Source of the DNA: Weissella thailandensis
GTDB taxonomy: Bacteria > Bacillota > Bacilli > Lactobacillales > Lactobacillaceae
Assembly: GCF_005405465.1 (NCBI RefSeq)
Contig: NZ_BJEC01000007.1
Coordinates: forward strand, 37,191 to 101,190
Length of the DNA: 64,000 bases
Direction: 5' to 3'
Under the pieces are notes generated by a model that was given only the letters and a program-made list of their open reading frames with translations, was not told the origin of the DNA and did no database searches. The position numbers were made by a program, and so were the translations under genes. Below are positions 46,969-57,446 of this stretch, piece by piece; position 1 is the first letter of the stretch, and the number at the start of each line of letters is the position of its first letter.

Positions 46969-47908
46969 TGATGCAAAAGAGACGTTCAATACTGAAATTA
47001 CAGCTTTAGAGAAGGTACGTGATGAACTGGACGAAAGTTTCGACCAAGTAGTTGACGCAGTATTAGAGACTACTGGTCGTTTAATTTTTATTGCTATTGG
47101 AAAATCAGGGATTATTGCTGAAAAGATTGCAGCTTCGTTTTCATCAATTGGTGTTGCCAGTTTCTTTATTGATGCGGGAAATGCCTTTCACGGTGATTTG
47201 GGACGCGTATCAGCAGATGATTTGGTTTTCTTTGTCTCTAATAGTGGTGAAACCCAAGAGGTGCTGCAGACGTTCTTTGCCCTGCGACAGATTTTCGATG
47301 ATGAATTAAAAACGGTGGCGCTAACGGGAGCTCCTGAATCAACTTTGGCCCAAAATTCCAGTTATCCACTAATTGTTGATGTGGCTGTTGAAGCGGACAC
47401 AACGAAATTAGCCCCAACTAGTTCAACGACTGCAACCTTAGTAGTTGGTGATGCATTGCTGATCGCCGTTCAGAAAGCAAACGAATTTACACGTGATGAT
47501 TTTGCTTTGTATCATCCGGGAGGTTCGATTGGAAAGTTGTTGTTGCAGCGCGTTAAGAATGTGATGCATACAAAAATTCCGTATGTCCGCATCCATACCC
47601 CAATCAATGATGTGATTTATCGGATCAGTGATTTTAGTGTTGGGATGACGTTGGTCAAAGATGATGATGACAATGTGGTTGGTATCGTGACTGATGGCGA
47701 TATCCGTAAGAAAATGCTACAGGTACCAATGGTTAAAAAATCAACGGCAGCAGATTATATGACCGAAGGGTTCGTTAGCATCGATGCCAATAAGCGTAAT
47801 AGTTCTGCTTGGAAGAAAATGGCGTCACATAATATCTCCAACTTAGTTGTTGAAGAGGCAGGTGAGGTTGTTGGGATTATTACGATTCATGATGTTCTTG
47901 ATGAATAA
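46952..47908 (+). CDS. kdsD: Arabinose-5-phosphate isomerase (KpsF/GutQ type)
   Basis: 318 residues: an N-terminal SIS domain (about 25-170) with IAIGKSGIIAEKIAASFSS, GNAFHGDLGRV and FVSNSGETQEVL, the conserved FALYHPGGSIGKLL, then two CBS domains (KNVMHTKIPYVRI, VTDGDIRKK; ADYMTEGFVSID, GIITIHDVLDE). This is the full KdsD layout, converting ribulose 5-phosphate to arabinose 5-phosphate. I chose the ATG at 46952, eight bases after AAGGCGGTG. Ribulose 5-phosphate is abundant in heterofermenters, and the gene overlaps kdsA, so the two steps form one unit. No kdsC, kdsB or Kdo transferase gene is in the window. Confidence 0.9.
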   Translation: MKTYYNDAKETFNTEITALEKVRDELDESFDQVVDAVLETTGRLIFIAIGKSGIIAEKIAASFSSIGVASFFIDAGNAFHGDLGRVSADDLVFFVSNSGETQEVLQTFFALRQIFDDELKTVALTGAPESTLAQNSSYPLIVDVAVEADTTKLAPTSSTTATLVVGDALLIAVQKANEFTRDDFALYHPGGSIGKLLLQRVKNVMHTKIPYVRIHTPINDVIYRISDFSVGMTLVKDDDDNVVGIVTDGDIRKKMLQVPMVKKSTAADYMTEGFVSIDANKRNSSAWKKMASHNISNLVVEEAGEVVGIITIHDVLDE

Positions 47909-47983
47909 ATAAATTAAAATTATTTTATACGTTAACGCCAATACATTAAACGTTTTAATAAAAACATAAAAATAGTTAAACTG

Positions 47984-48012
47984 TTTACTAAAGTATGTAA
48001 CCGTGCTATATT
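47984..48012 (+). promoter_or_regulatory. Promoter of the pyr operon
   Basis: TTTACT (47984-47989) and TATATT (48007-48012) with a 17-base spacer, just before the PyrR leader. Confidence 0.65.
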
Positions 48013-48013
48013 A

Positions 48014-48160
48014 TTACCAATCATTAATACCTTTTAAGTGTAGTCCAGTGAGACTATCAAGGGTGACGTTGATTGGTAAACAGTACCTTAACAGGGATAA
48101 CTGTATGACTAATTGAATGACAAGCCTTAGGAACCCACTGGATTCCTAAGGCTTTTTTTG
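48014..48160 (+). promoter_or_regulatory. PyrR-dependent attenuator of the pyr operon
   Basis: The PyrR-binding hairpin loop is seen as AGTCCAGTGAGACTATCAAG (48041-48060), enclosed by the stem TTACCAATCA (48014-48023)/TGATTGGTAA (48070-48079). A terminator follows: AAGCCTTAGGAA (48122-48133) with TTCCTAAGGCTT (48143-48154) and seven T. With UMP, PyrR would hold the binding hairpin and allow termination before pyrB. The pyrR gene is not in the window. Confidence 0.88.
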
Positions 48161-48182
48161 TGTAATCAATAAGGAGATTATC

Positions 48183-49106
48183 ATGCGGAACTTTGTGAAT
48201 TTGAATCAGTTATCAACACAAGCAATTACTTCACTCATCGTGGCTAGTTTAGCCTATAAGAATGGGGAGAAAGATTTACCACAAATGACGCAACATGTCG
48301 CTAATCTATTTTTTGAAAATTCAACACGTACTGCTAGCAGCTTTCAAATGGCTGAAAGTAAACTAGGCTGGTCGACAATTAATATCAATGCAGCAACGAG
48401 TTCCACACAAAAGGGGGAAAGTTTAAGCGATACGTTAAAGACGCTTGGCGCCATCGGTGTGGATGTCGTGGTGTTACGCCACAGTATCAATGATTGGTAT
48501 CGGCCACTTATTGAGGAACAATCACCACTGATGCCAAAGCTAGTCAATGCGGGGGATGGTAATGGGCAGCATCCGTCACAGAGTCTCTTGGATTTGATGA
48601 CGATTTATGAACAGTTTGGTTACTTTGAAGGCTTGCATATCCGAATCGTCGGTGATTTATCACATTCACGAGTCGCACGCTCAAATGCCGAAATTTTAAA
48701 CCGGTTAGGAGCGACGGTTAGTTTTGCCGGACCGGCAGACTGGTATCCAACAGATTTTGATCAATATGGTAATTATCAAGCTATCGATGAAGATTTAAAC
48801 GACATTGATGTGCTGATGTTACTACGCGTACAACATGAACGCTTGGCAGCCGACGAAAATCAAAAATTTTCAATCGATGAATATCACGAACAGTTTGGCT
48901 TGACTCATGAACGGTATAACCAGTTAAAAGATGATGCGATTATTATGCACCCCGCACCAGTGAACCGTGGTGTTGAAATCGCCGATGACTTAGTTGAAGC
49001 TGATAAAGCGCGGATATTCACGCAAATGGCTAATGGGGTGTATGCCAGAATGGCAATCTTAAGTGCAATGATTGAGGAGAAAAGCTATGACACGATTACT
49101 AATTAA
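48183..49106 (+). CDS. pyrB: Aspartate carbamoyltransferase catalytic subunit
   Basis: First committed step of pyrimidine synthesis, 307 residues. Carbamoyl phosphate motif FFENSTRTASSF, the HPSQSLLDL segment and HPAPVNRGVEI are intact. No regulatory subunit (pyrI) gene follows, as usual in Firmicutes. AAGGAG upstream; overlaps pyrC by 20 bases. Confidence 0.96.
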   Translation: MRNFVNLNQLSTQAITSLIVASLAYKNGEKDLPQMTQHVANLFFENSTRTASSFQMAESKLGWSTININAATSSTQKGESLSDTLKTLGAIGVDVVVLRHSINDWYRPLIEEQSPLMPKLVNAGDGNGQHPSQSLLDLMTIYEQFGYFEGLHIRIVGDLSHSRVARSNAEILNRLGATVSFAGPADWYPTDFDQYGNYQAIDEDLNDIDVLMLLRVQHERLAADENQKFSIDEYHEQFGLTHERYNQLKDDAIIMHPAPVNRGVEIADDLVEADKARIFTQMANGVYARMAILSAMIEEKSYDTITN

Positions 49107-50364
49107 ACAGGCGCATTTATTAGTACATGATAATGAGTTGAAACTGCAAGATGTCTTAATCAGTGAAGGGAAAATTGCTGAAATTGCCGACGAAATCACA
49201 ACACCAGCCACACGCACAATTGATGCGCAAGGTGCTTTGTTGACACCGGGGTTAGTGGATGTTCATGTGCATTTCCGTGAACCTGGGTTTGCCTATAAAG
49301 AAACGGTGGCGACCGGTTCTCAGGCAGCAGCTCGTGGTGGATTTACGACGGTGCTAGCAATGCCAAATCTTGATCCGGTACCAGCAACGCCAGCTGCGTT
49401 TACACAAATTAAAGACAATAATGAAGCAAATGGCCGGGTGCATATTTACCAATATGCAGCGATTTCAGAAGGACTGACATCAGCTGACGTGAGTGACATG
49501 GAGGCCTTAGCTGCAGATGGCGCCATTGCCTTTACGAATGATGGTAAAGGTGTTCAAACGGCCGCTACGATGTTAACTGCCATGCAAGCAGCCGCTAAGG
49601 TTAAGCGACCATTAGTTGCCCATGTTGAAGATGAATCACTTGTTAATGGCGGTGTGATGAATCTAGGCAAGCGCTCAAAAGAATTGGGCTTGCCAGGGAT
49701 TGATCCACTAGCTGAGTCATCGCAGTTGGCACGAGACTTGGTAATCGCCAAAGCAACTGGGGTCCACTATCATGTGGCGCATATTTCAACGAAGGAATCG
49801 GTTGACTTAGTTCGTTGTGCCAAGTCGCAAGGTGTACAGGTAACGGCTGAAGTGTCACCACACCATTTGTTACTTGATGAAACTGATATTACTGGTGATA
49901 ATGCCTACTTTAAGATGAATCCGCCATTGCGTACGCCAACTGATCGCCAAGCTGTTATTGCGGGTTTGCTAGATGGCACGATCGATATGGTCGCAACAGA
50001 TCATGCGCCACATAGTTTGGCAGAAAAACAACGCTCATTCATTGGCGCAGCCTTTGGTATTACAGGGATTGAAACAAGTTTTCAATTGATGTATACACAT
50101 TTTGTGAAATCAGGAATTGCCACACTAGAACAATTACTACAATGGATGGTTGTTCAACCACGAGTGGCATTTAACTTACCCGGACAAAGCGAGTTAACGG
50201 TTGGGGCACCAGCAGATTTAGCATTATTTGATATCGCTCATGCCCATACGATTACAGCAGATGAATTCCTTTCGAAGGGGGTCAACACACCGTTTATCGG
50301 TGCGACGATTTATGGACAAACAGTATTAACATTAGTCGACGGTCAGGTTGCTTACGAAGCATAA
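49087..50364 (+). CDS. pyrC: Dihydroorotase
   Basis: Cyclises carbamoyl aspartate to dihydroorotate. The 425-residue amidohydrolase (class I form) has the metal site DVHVHFREPG, later H residues in YHVAHIST and AEVSPHHLLL, and the aspartate in VATDHAPHS. I chose the ATG at 49087 (MTRLLIKQAH), with TTGAGGAGA inside pyrB. Confidence 0.96.
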   Translation: MTRLLIKQAHLLVHDNELKLQDVLISEGKIAEIADEITTPATRTIDAQGALLTPGLVDVHVHFREPGFAYKETVATGSQAAARGGFTTVLAMPNLDPVPATPAAFTQIKDNNEANGRVHIYQYAAISEGLTSADVSDMEALAADGAIAFTNDGKGVQTAATMLTAMQAAAKVKRPLVAHVEDESLVNGGVMNLGKRSKELGLPGIDPLAESSQLARDLVIAKATGVHYHVAHISTKESVDLVRCAKSQGVQVTAEVSPHHLLLDETDITGDNAYFKMNPPLRTPTDRQAVIAGLLDGTIDMVATDHAPHSLAEKQRSFIGAAFGITGIETSFQLMYTHFVKSGIATLEQLLQWMVVQPRVAFNLPGQSELTVGAPADLALFDIAHAHTITADEFLSKGVNTPFIGATIYGQTVLTLVDGQVAYEA

Positions 50365-50374
50365 GGGGGTAAAG

Positions 50375-51460
50375 ATGCAACGCTATCTTGTTTTAGAAAA
50401 TGGTTCAATTTATACCGGTGAAGGTTTTGGTTCAGAGAAAGTTGTGGAAGGAGAGATTGTTTTTAATACGGGGATGACCGGTTATCAAGAATCATTGACG
50501 GACATTTCTTATTTTGGACAAATATTGACCTTTACTTATCCACTAATTGGTAATTATGGGATTAATCGTGATGATTATGAATCACTAAAGCCAACTGCAA
50601 CGGCAATTGTGGCTCATGAAATTGCGCGGCGCCCATCAAATTGGCGCCAACAAATGTCGATTGCCGAATGGGCTGAAAAAATGGATTTACCAGGGATTAC
50701 CAACGTTGATACGCGGGCGTTGACTAAGGAAATTCGTGAACATGGGGTCATGAAGGCGGCCATTGTTGACGAAATTCAGGCGGACACGGTTGCGAAGCTC
50801 CAAGATATTCAAGCAGATATCAATGAAGTGGCTGCAATGACGACGAAAACAACCTATGTCAATCCTACTGAAGGTTTATCAATTGCTTTGATCGACTTCG
50901 GTTTGAAAAATTCGATTTTACGTTCATTAGCAAAACGTGGCGTTAACGTGATGGTTTTCCCAGCTGATGTTGAGGCACAAACGATTTTGGACATGGCACC
51001 AGATGGGGTCATGCTGTCAAATGGTCCAGGCAATCCAGAGGCAGTGGCGCATATTTTACCAGTTATTCGTGAACTACAAGAAACTTTGCCTCTAATGGGT
51101 ATTTGCTTGGGACATCAATTATTCGCGCTGGCTAACGGAGCTGAAACCTACAAATTAAAATTCGGTCATCGTGGTTTCAATCATGCAGTTCGTAATTTAG
51201 TGAAGGATCAAATTGATTTCACCTCACAAAATCATGGTTATGCGGTTGCGGCTGAATCAATCGTTGGAACCGATTTAGAAATTACCCATGAGGAAATTAA
51301 TGACCACACTGTTGAAGGATTGCAATTAAAAAATCGACCTGCTTTTTCAGTGCAATTCCATCCGGATGCAGCACCTGGTCCCCATGACGCTGAATATTTA
51401 TTTGATGACTTCCTAGAAATGATCGTCGCCACTAAGAAAGGACAAATGCAACATGCCTAA
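50375..51460 (+). CDS. carA: Carbamoyl-phosphate synthase small subunit
   Basis: The glutaminase subunit, 361 residues from the ATG at 50375 ([17 protein letters not shown]) after AGGGGGT. The class I amidotransferase triad is present: C in GICLGHQ, H and E in [11 protein letters not shown] region. It overlaps carB by eight bases. Location inside the pyr operon links it to UMP rather than arginine synthesis. Confidence 0.96.
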   Translation: MQRYLVLENGSIYTGEGFGSEKVVEGEIVFNTGMTGYQESLTDISYFGQILTFTYPLIGNYGINRDDYESLKPTATAIVAHEIARRPSNWRQQMSIAEWAEKMDLPGITNVDTRALTKEIREHGVMKAAIVDEIQADTVAKLQDIQADINEVAAMTTKTTYVNPTEGLSIALIDFGLKNSILRSLAKRGVNVMVFPADVEAQTILDMAPDGVMLSNGPGNPEAVAHILPVIRELQETLPLMGICLGHQLFALANGAETYKLKFGHRGFNHAVRNLVKDQIDFTSQNHGYAVAAESIVGTDLEITHEEINDHTVEGLQLKNRPAFSVQFHPDAAPGPHDAEYLFDDFLEMIVATKKGQMQHA

Positions 51461-54400
51461 ACGTACAGATATTCATAAAATTTTAGTAATTGGTTCAGGT
51501 CCGATTATTATCGGCCAAGCAGCTGAATTTGATTATTCAGGTACCCAAGCTGCGATGTCACTAAAAGAAGAGGGCTACGAGGTCGTTTTGGTGAACTCAA
51601 ATCCCGCCACGATTATGACAGATAGTGAAATCGCTGATGAGGTTTATATTGAGCCATTATCATTAGAGTTTTTATCACGAATTCTGCGCAAGGAACGTCC
51701 TGATGCCATCTTGCCAACCTTGGGTGGTCAAACTGGTTTGAACATGGCCAAGCAACTGGCCGAAACAGGTATTTTGGACGAATTAGGCATTATCTTATTA
51801 GGAACAAAATTATCAGCGATTGAAGAGGCTGAGGATCGCGAAGCCTTTAAAAATCTAATGACCCGCCTAAACGAACCAGTTCCTGAATCAATGATTGCAG
51901 TTACGGTTGAACAAGCTTTGTCATTTGCTGAAACAAGTGGCTACCCGGTTATTGTGCGACCAGCTTATACCTTAGGTGGTACTGGTGGTGGAATTGCCAA
52001 TGATGAAGAAGAATTAAAAGCAATCGCGGCAAATGGCTTAGAGCTGTCACCGGTTACCCAGGTGTTGATTGAGCAATCAATCGCCGGTTACAAGGAAATT
52101 GAATTTGAAGTTATGCGTGATGCAGCTGACAATGCTTTGATTGTGGCTTCAATGGAAAACTTTGACCCAGTTGGTGTTCATACGGGTGATTCAATTGTGG
52201 TGGCACCAGTCCAAACTTTGTCTGACCGTGAATTGCAAATGATGCGTGACGCAGCCTTGAAGATTATTCGAGCTTTGAAAATCGAAGGTGGGGTCAACAT
52301 TCAAATGGCCTTGGATCCAAATTCGTTTAACTACGATATTATCGAAGTTAATCCACGTGTGTCACGTTCATCAGCTTTGGCCTCAAAAGCAACGGGTTAC
52401 CCCATTGCCAAGATGGCGGCAAAAATAGCAGTTGGTTTGACATTGGACGAAATTATCAACCCAGTTACTGGGACAACAAAGGCCGCCTTTGAACCAGCCT
52501 TGGACTATGTGGTTGTCAAAATTCCACGTTGGCCATTTGACAAATTCGCAACCGCTGACCGTCATTTAGGTACACAAATGAAGGCCACTGGTGAAGTTAT
52601 GGCTATTGGTCGCAATATTGAAGAAGCCATGAATAAGGCGGTCCGTTCATTAGAAATTGGCGCCATTGGTCTGCGTGATCTTAACTTTGCCGAGATTTCA
52701 ACTGAAAAGTTGTTAAATGACTTGATGCCCGCACGTGATGATCGTTTGTTCATGATTGGTGAATTACTACGTCGGGGTGTTTCAATAGATGAAATCCATA
52801 ACCGGACGAAGATTGATTACTTCTTCTTGGATAAGGTGCTCCATCTCATTGAAATTGAAGAAAATCTGGCACAACATGTTGGCGAGGAACAATCATTACA
52901 ACAAGCCAAGCAAAATGGTTTTGCCGATCAGACCATCGCGGATATCTGGCAATGGTCAGCTACTGATGTTACATCGTTACGGGAAGATGCAGCCATTCAA
53001 CCCGTTTATAAAATGGTTGATACGGTGGCAGCTGAATTTGCGTCACAAACACCTTATTACTATGCAACTTATGAAGAGCAGAATGAATCAATTGTCACTG
53101 ATAAACAAAGCGTGTTGGTGCTTGGATCAGGACCTATCCGTATCGGTCAAGGTGTTGAGTTCGACTATGCCACTGTCCATGCGGTCAAGGCTATTCAAGC
53201 CGCTGGTTATGAAGCAATTATTATGAATTCTAATCCCGAAACGGTTTCAACGGACTTCTCGGTTTCAGATAAGTTGTATTTCGAGCCATTAACTTTGGAA
53301 GATGTGCGCAATGTGATTAATTTGGAGCAACCAATCGGGGTCGTTGTGCAGTTTGGTGGTCAAACTGCCATTAACTTGGCAGAACCACTGGCTAATGCAG
53401 GTGTGAATATCTTAGGAACTAGTGTGGCTAACTTGAATCGTGCCGAGGATCGTGAAGAGTTCGATCAAGTGATCAAGCAATTAGCGCTAGCGCAACCAAT
53501 GGGTAAAACTGCGACAACGATTGGTGACGCTTTGCACGCGGCTGAAGAAGTAGGTTATCCAGTGTTGGTCCGTCCATCGTACGTCTTAGGTGGTCGTGCC
53601 ATGGAAATCGTGAATAATGAGGTTGAACTACAAGATTATATGGGACGGGCGGTCCAAGTTTCACATGATCATCCCGTATTAATCGACTCATATTTGGTCG
53701 GTTCTGAAGCCGAAGTTGATGTACTTTCTGATGGTGAAACGGTGGTTATTCCAGGAATTATGGAACACATTGAGCGTGCCGGAGTCCATTCAGGTGATTC
53801 AATGTCGGTTTATCCAACGCAAACATTGTCTGACAAAGTGAAGCAAGAAATCACCACTGCATCAATCGCCTTAGCTAAGAGTTTGGATACGATTGGCTTG
53901 ATGAATGTGCAGTTTGTTATTCATGAAGACACAGCTTATGTGATCGAAGTTAACCCACGTGCATCAAGAACAGTACCGTTTATTTCAAAAGTAACGCACT
54001 TGAAATTGGCACAATTAGCCACACGTGTCATGCTAGGGGAAAAGTTGGCAGACATGGGCTTTGAAACTGGCTTGGTTCCTGAATCAAAGATGGTGCACGT
54101 CAAGTCACCAATCTTTTCATTCACCAAGTTACCAGCGGTAGATTCACTATTAGGACCTGAGATGAAATCAACGGGTGAAGTCATGGGTTCAGATAAGACC
54201 TTCGAAAAGGCCCTTTACAAAGCCTTTGTCGCTTCAAATATTAAGATTCCACATGAAGGGAATGTGTTGTTTACCATTGCTGATGAAGATAAGGTTGAGG
54301 CTTTGGCATTAGCAAAGCGTTTTAATGAACTAGGGTTCCAATTGTTTGCAACAGCTGGAACGGGTGATTATTTCATGCACAACGGTTTGAACGTCCAAGT

Positions 54401-54629
54401 GCTAGATAAAATCAGTGAAACGAAGCACAATGCCGTAACGGCCTTGAGCCAAGGTGATTTACAGTTAGTCATTAATTCAACGCACCAAGATGTGGCCACA
54501 GTCAACGACAGTCGCTTGATTCGTAATGCTGCGATTGAGAATGCGGTACCACTCTTTACAGCCTTTGATACCGTGAAGGCCCTGTTAAGTGTCCTTGAAT
54601 CACAAGCCTTTACGGTTACCCCTGCATAA
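51453..54629 (+). CDS. carB: Carbamoyl-phosphate synthase large subunit
   Basis: 1058 residues with the internal duplication of two ATP-grasp halves ([20 protein letters not shown] in the first and [19 protein letters not shown] in the second) and a C-terminal MGS-like regulatory domain (from about residue 930). The first half makes carboxyphosphate, the second phosphorylates carbamate. Length is typical for Gram-positive pyrimidine-type enzymes. Confidence 0.97.
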   Translation: MPKRTDIHKILVIGSGPIIIGQAAEFDYSGTQAAMSLKEEGYEVVLVNSNPATIMTDSEIADEVYIEPLSLEFLSRILRKERPDAILPTLGGQTGLNMAKQLAETGILDELGIILLGTKLSAIEEAEDREAFKNLMTRLNEPVPESMIAVTVEQALSFAETSGYPVIVRPAYTLGGTGGGIANDEEELKAIAANGLELSPVTQVLIEQSIAGYKEIEFEVMRDAADNALIVASMENFDPVGVHTGDSIVVAPVQTLSDRELQMMRDAALKIIRALKIEGGVNIQMALDPNSFNYDIIEVNPRVSRSSALASKATGYPIAKMAAKIAVGLTLDEIINPVTGTTKAAFEPALDYVVVKIPRWPFDKFATADRHLGTQMKATGEVMAIGRNIEEAMNKAVRSLEIGAIGLRDLNFAEISTEKLLNDLMPARDDRLFMIGELLRRGVSIDEIHNRTKIDYFFLDKVLHLIEIEENLAQHVGEEQSLQQAKQNGFADQTIADIWQWSATDVTSLREDAAIQPVYKMVDTVAAEFASQTPYYYATYEEQNESIVTDKQSVLVLGSGPIRIGQGVEFDYATVHAVKAIQAAGYEAIIMNSNPETVSTDFSVSDKLYFEPLTLEDVRNVINLEQPIGVVVQFGGQTAINLAEPLANAGVNILGTSVANLNRAEDREEFDQVIKQLALAQPMGKTATTIGDALHAAEEVGYPVLVRPSYVLGGRAMEIVNNEVELQDYMGRAVQVSHDHPVLIDSYLVGSEAEVDVLSDGETVVIPGIMEHIERAGVHSGDSMSVYPTQTLSDKVKQEITTASIALAKSLDTIGLMNVQFVIHEDTAYVIEVNPRASRTVPFISKVTHLKLAQLATRVMLGEKLADMGFETGLVPESKMVHVKSPIFSFTKLPAVDSLLGPEMKSTGEVMGSDKTFEKALYKAFVASNIKIPHEGNVLFTIADEDKVEALALAKRFNELGFQLFATAGTGDYFMHNGLNVQVLDKISETKHNAVTALSQGDLQLVINSTHQDVATVNDSRLIRNAAIENAVPLFTAFDTVKALLSVLESQAFTVTPA

Positions 54630-54667
54630 CAACAATAAGACTGGCAATAATAAAGGAGAATTCGCAC

Positions 54668-55639
54668 ATGAATGATGAACGCTACGCCGTTTCTTTACTA
54701 GGTTTAACACTTAAAAATCCATTTATGCCATCGTCAGGTGCCTTCTATTACGGCCTTGATCATATGGATGATTTTGACCTTAATCAGTTAGGGGCTTTGG
54801 TGTTAAAGACGACAACGTTGACCCCACGGACGGGGAATCCACAACCTTGGATCGTCAATACCAAAGCCGGTGTCTTAAATTCGGTTGGTTTAGCTAATCC
54901 AGGAATAGATGCCGTGACCGCCGATTTTTTGCCGGAACTGGCTGAAAAATTACCAGATTTACCTAAGATGTTGTCAATTTCAGGGGCAACCGTTGATGAA
55001 TTTGTACAACTAGCAAAAATTATTGACGATATAGAAACCGTTAATGCGATCGAACTGAATCTATCATGTCCCAATGTTGATGAAGGTGGCCGGGCCTTTG
55101 GCGTAACGGAGACTGGCATCCATGCAGTGGTGAGTGCTGTGCGCGCAGCCACGTCAAAGCCGATTTATGCCAAGTTATCACCCAACGTGACTGATATTAA
55201 GCCACTAGCAGTGACTGCTGAAAATGCGGGTGCTGATGGTTTGACGATGGTCAACACTTTAGTGGGGATGAGCTTAGACTTGCAAAGTCGTTCAGCACGT
55301 TTATATCGTGGTAAGGGCGGTTTGTCAGGTGAAGCGATTCATCCGCTTGCTGTTGAATTGATTTGGGAAGCAGCCTCTGTGGTCCACATTCCAATCATTG
55401 GTGTCGGTGGCGTGTCATCGATTGATGATGCCTTAGAACTAATGTTGGCCGGTGCTAGTGCAGTACAAGTTGGTGTCATGAATAGCGTCGATAAGCTACG
55501 ATTGCCTAAGTTGATTGATGCTTTACCAGCGGCGCTAGATAAGTATCATTTTGATAAAGTGAGCGACGTTACTGGTGCATTGCGGGCCTTACCTGAAAAT
55601 GAAGATGAATGGACAGCAATTAAGAAGGAGCAAGCATGA
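54668..55639 (+). CDS. pyrD: Dihydroorotate dehydrogenase, class 1 (PyrDB-like)
   Basis: A 323-residue FMN barrel oxidising dihydroorotate to orotate. The class 1 catalytic cysteine lies in ELNLSCPNVDEGG; KLSPNVTDI and GVGGVSSIDDAL bind FMN. The N terminus (VSLLGLTLKNPFMPSSGAF) is of the class 1B type, which normally pairs with the iron-sulfur flavoprotein PyrK. No pyrK lies between carB and pyrD, where it is in Bacillus. The electron acceptor is thus uncertain. ATAAAGGAGA upstream. Confidence 0.93.
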   Translation: MNDERYAVSLLGLTLKNPFMPSSGAFYYGLDHMDDFDLNQLGALVLKTTTLTPRTGNPQPWIVNTKAGVLNSVGLANPGIDAVTADFLPELAEKLPDLPKMLSISGATVDEFVQLAKIIDDIETVNAIELNLSCPNVDEGGRAFGVTETGIHAVVSAVRAATSKPIYAKLSPNVTDIKPLAVTAENAGADGLTMVNTLVGMSLDLQSRSARLYRGKGGLSGEAIHPLAVELIWEAASVVHIPIIGVGGVSSIDDALELMLAGASAVQVGVMNSVDKLRLPKLIDALPAALDKYHFDKVSDVTGALRALPENEDEWTAIKKEQA

Positions 55640-56343
55640 GTGTGCAGAACCCAGTTTTTATTGCCTTAGATTTTCCTGAAGCGACAGTTGCTTGGCGTTT
55701 TCTGGATCAATTTCCAGCAGATCAGCAATTGGCGGTTAAGGTGGGGATGGAACTTTTCTATCGTGAAGGACCAGCTTTTGTAGCGGCCTTGAAAGAGCGT
55801 GGCTACATTGTCTTTCTCGACTTAAAATTGTATGACATTCCTCATACTGTCGGGCAGGCAACAAAAAATATCGCTCGTTTAGGCGTTGATTATTTAACCT
55901 TGCATGCTGCTGGTGGTGTGCGCATGATGACCGCAGCTAAAGAAGCGACCCTGGCTGCTACCCATGGACCAAAGCTTTTGGCAATTACGCAGCTCACGTC
56001 ATTTACGGAAGCCGAATTACAAGCGACGCAACAGATTGCGGTTTCTTTGAATGATTCTGTGATCCATCTGGCACAATTAGCGCAACAGGCCGGTTTAGCT
56101 GGCGTTATTTCCTCAGCCTATGAATCGCAGGCTATTCATGAAGCAACGAGTGACGAATTTTTGTCGATTACGCCAGGAATTCGTTTATTAGGAGATGCGC
56201 AAGGTGATCAGAGTCGTGTGATGACACCGACACAGGCGCAACAAAGGGGAACGAACGGGATTGTTGTCGGCCGTTCCATTACACAAGCAGTCGATCCAGT
56301 AGCAACATACGAACAAGTTGTGACAGCATTTCATAAGGGGTAA
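55636..56343 (+). CDS. pyrF: Orotidine 5'-phosphate decarboxylase
   Basis: Forms UMP from OMP, 235 residues. The catalytic D-x-K-x-x-D motif reads FLDLKLYDIPHT, and TPGIRLLGDAQGDQ with GIVVGRSITQA binds phosphate. The ATG overlaps the pyrD stop (ATGA), with AAGGAG inside pyrD. Confidence 0.96.
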   Translation: MSVQNPVFIALDFPEATVAWRFLDQFPADQQLAVKVGMELFYREGPAFVAALKERGYIVFLDLKLYDIPHTVGQATKNIARLGVDYLTLHAAGGVRMMTAAKEATLAATHGPKLLAITQLTSFTEAELQATQQIAVSLNDSVIHLAQLAQQAGLAGVISSAYESQAIHEATSDEFLSITPGIRLLGDAQGDQSRVMTPTQAQQRGTNGIVVGRSITQAVDPVATYEQVVTAFHKG

Positions 56344-56346
56344 AAA

Positions 56347-56967
56347 ATGACAAATTATCAACAAGCGGTAGCACAGGCATTATTAGATATTGATGCCGTC
56401 AAATTACAACCAAATGACCCATTCACGTGGGCATCAGGGATTAAAAGCCCAATTTATACGGATAACCGTAAAGTTATTTCATTTCCAACAGCTCGTAAAA
56501 CGATTATTGACGGTCTGGTTACTCTCATTAAAGAACAATATCCAGATGTTGAGGTGATTGGGGGCGTTGCGACCGCGGGGATTCCGCATGCGGCCTGGGT
56601 TGCTGAAAAACTGGGCTTACCATTAATTTATGTACGAGCACAACCCAAGGATCATGGGACTGGTAAACAAATTGAAGGTTCATTGCAAAGTGGTCAAAAG
56701 GTTGTTTTGATTGATGATTTGATTTCGACCGGTGGTTCTGTCTTGGGCGCTGTTAAAGCAACGCGGGCAGCTGGTGGTGAAGTGTTAGGGGTCACTGCTA
56801 TTTTCTCTTATGAATTACCAGCAGCCACGGATAACTTTTCACAGGCGGTGACAACTTTTTCATCGCTAACTAATTTTTCTAGCTTAATTCAGGTTGCAAA
56901 AGAAACTGGTGAAATTACCCATGATGAGTTAGCGATGATTGCTGGCTGGCACCAAACACTGGCGTAA
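56347..56967 (+). CDS. pyrE: Orotate phosphoribosyltransferase
   Basis: Makes OMP from orotate and PRPP, 206 residues. The PRPP loop VVLIDDLISTGGSVLGA and the substrate loop RAQPKDHGTGKQIEG are present. Last gene of the operon; three bases after pyrF. No terminator is obvious before mrnC. Confidence 0.96.
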   Translation: MTNYQQAVAQALLDIDAVKLQPNDPFTWASGIKSPIYTDNRKVISFPTARKTIIDGLVTLIKEQYPDVEVIGGVATAGIPHAAWVAEKLGLPLIYVRAQPKDHGTGKQIEGSLQSGQKVVLIDDLISTGGSVLGAVKATRAAGGEVLGVTAIFSYELPAATDNFSQAVTTFSSLTNFSSLIQVAKETGEITHDELAMIAGWHQTLA

Positions 56968-57020
56968 TTGTCAATGAGTTTATGTCCAATTTTTACGCAT
57001 AAAATGGTATGATAGGAAAC

Positions 57021-57446
57021 ATGAACGAGAAGATAAATTATGAACAATTAAATGGGCTGGATTTAGCTTATTATGGCGATGCCGTGTATGAGGTGTATAT
57101 TCGACGTCACCTATTAGCGAAAGGCATTACCAAGCCAGCAAAATTACAACGTGAATCAAAGAAGTATGTCTCAGCCAAGGCACATGCAGCATTATATGCG
57201 TTAATCGAAGCAGAAGGAATTTATACTGAAACGGAACAAAAATACTTTAAACGTGGACGTAATGCTAACTCACATACCAAGGCTAAAAATACGGATGTTG
57301 TGACCTACCGCATTTCAACCGGATTTGAAGCAGTGTTTGGTTATTTAGGTGCTAGTGATCAGACAGAACGCTTCGAAGAATTAATTTCATGGATTTATAA
57401 ACAAGTGGAAAGTGGGCGAACGGTTAATCATGGGACAACGAAATAA
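57021..57446 (+). CDS. mrnC: Mini-ribonuclease III
   Basis: A 141-residue RNase III catalytic domain without the RNA-binding domain, which matures 23S rRNA ends. The signature is [16 protein letters not shown] (catalytic aspartate) with [14 protein letters not shown] downstream. I chose the ATG at 57021 ([11 protein letters not shown]) after TAGGAAA. It overlaps rlmB by 17 bases, as commonly found near cysS in Firmicutes, though cysS here is 12 kb away. Confidence 0.9.
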   Translation: MNEKINYEQLNGLDLAYYGDAVYEVYIRRHLLAKGITKPAKLQRESKKYVSAKAHAALYALIEAEGIYTETEQKYFKRGRNANSHTKAKNTDVVTYRISTGFEAVFGYLGASDQTERFEELISWIYKQVESGRTVNHGTTK

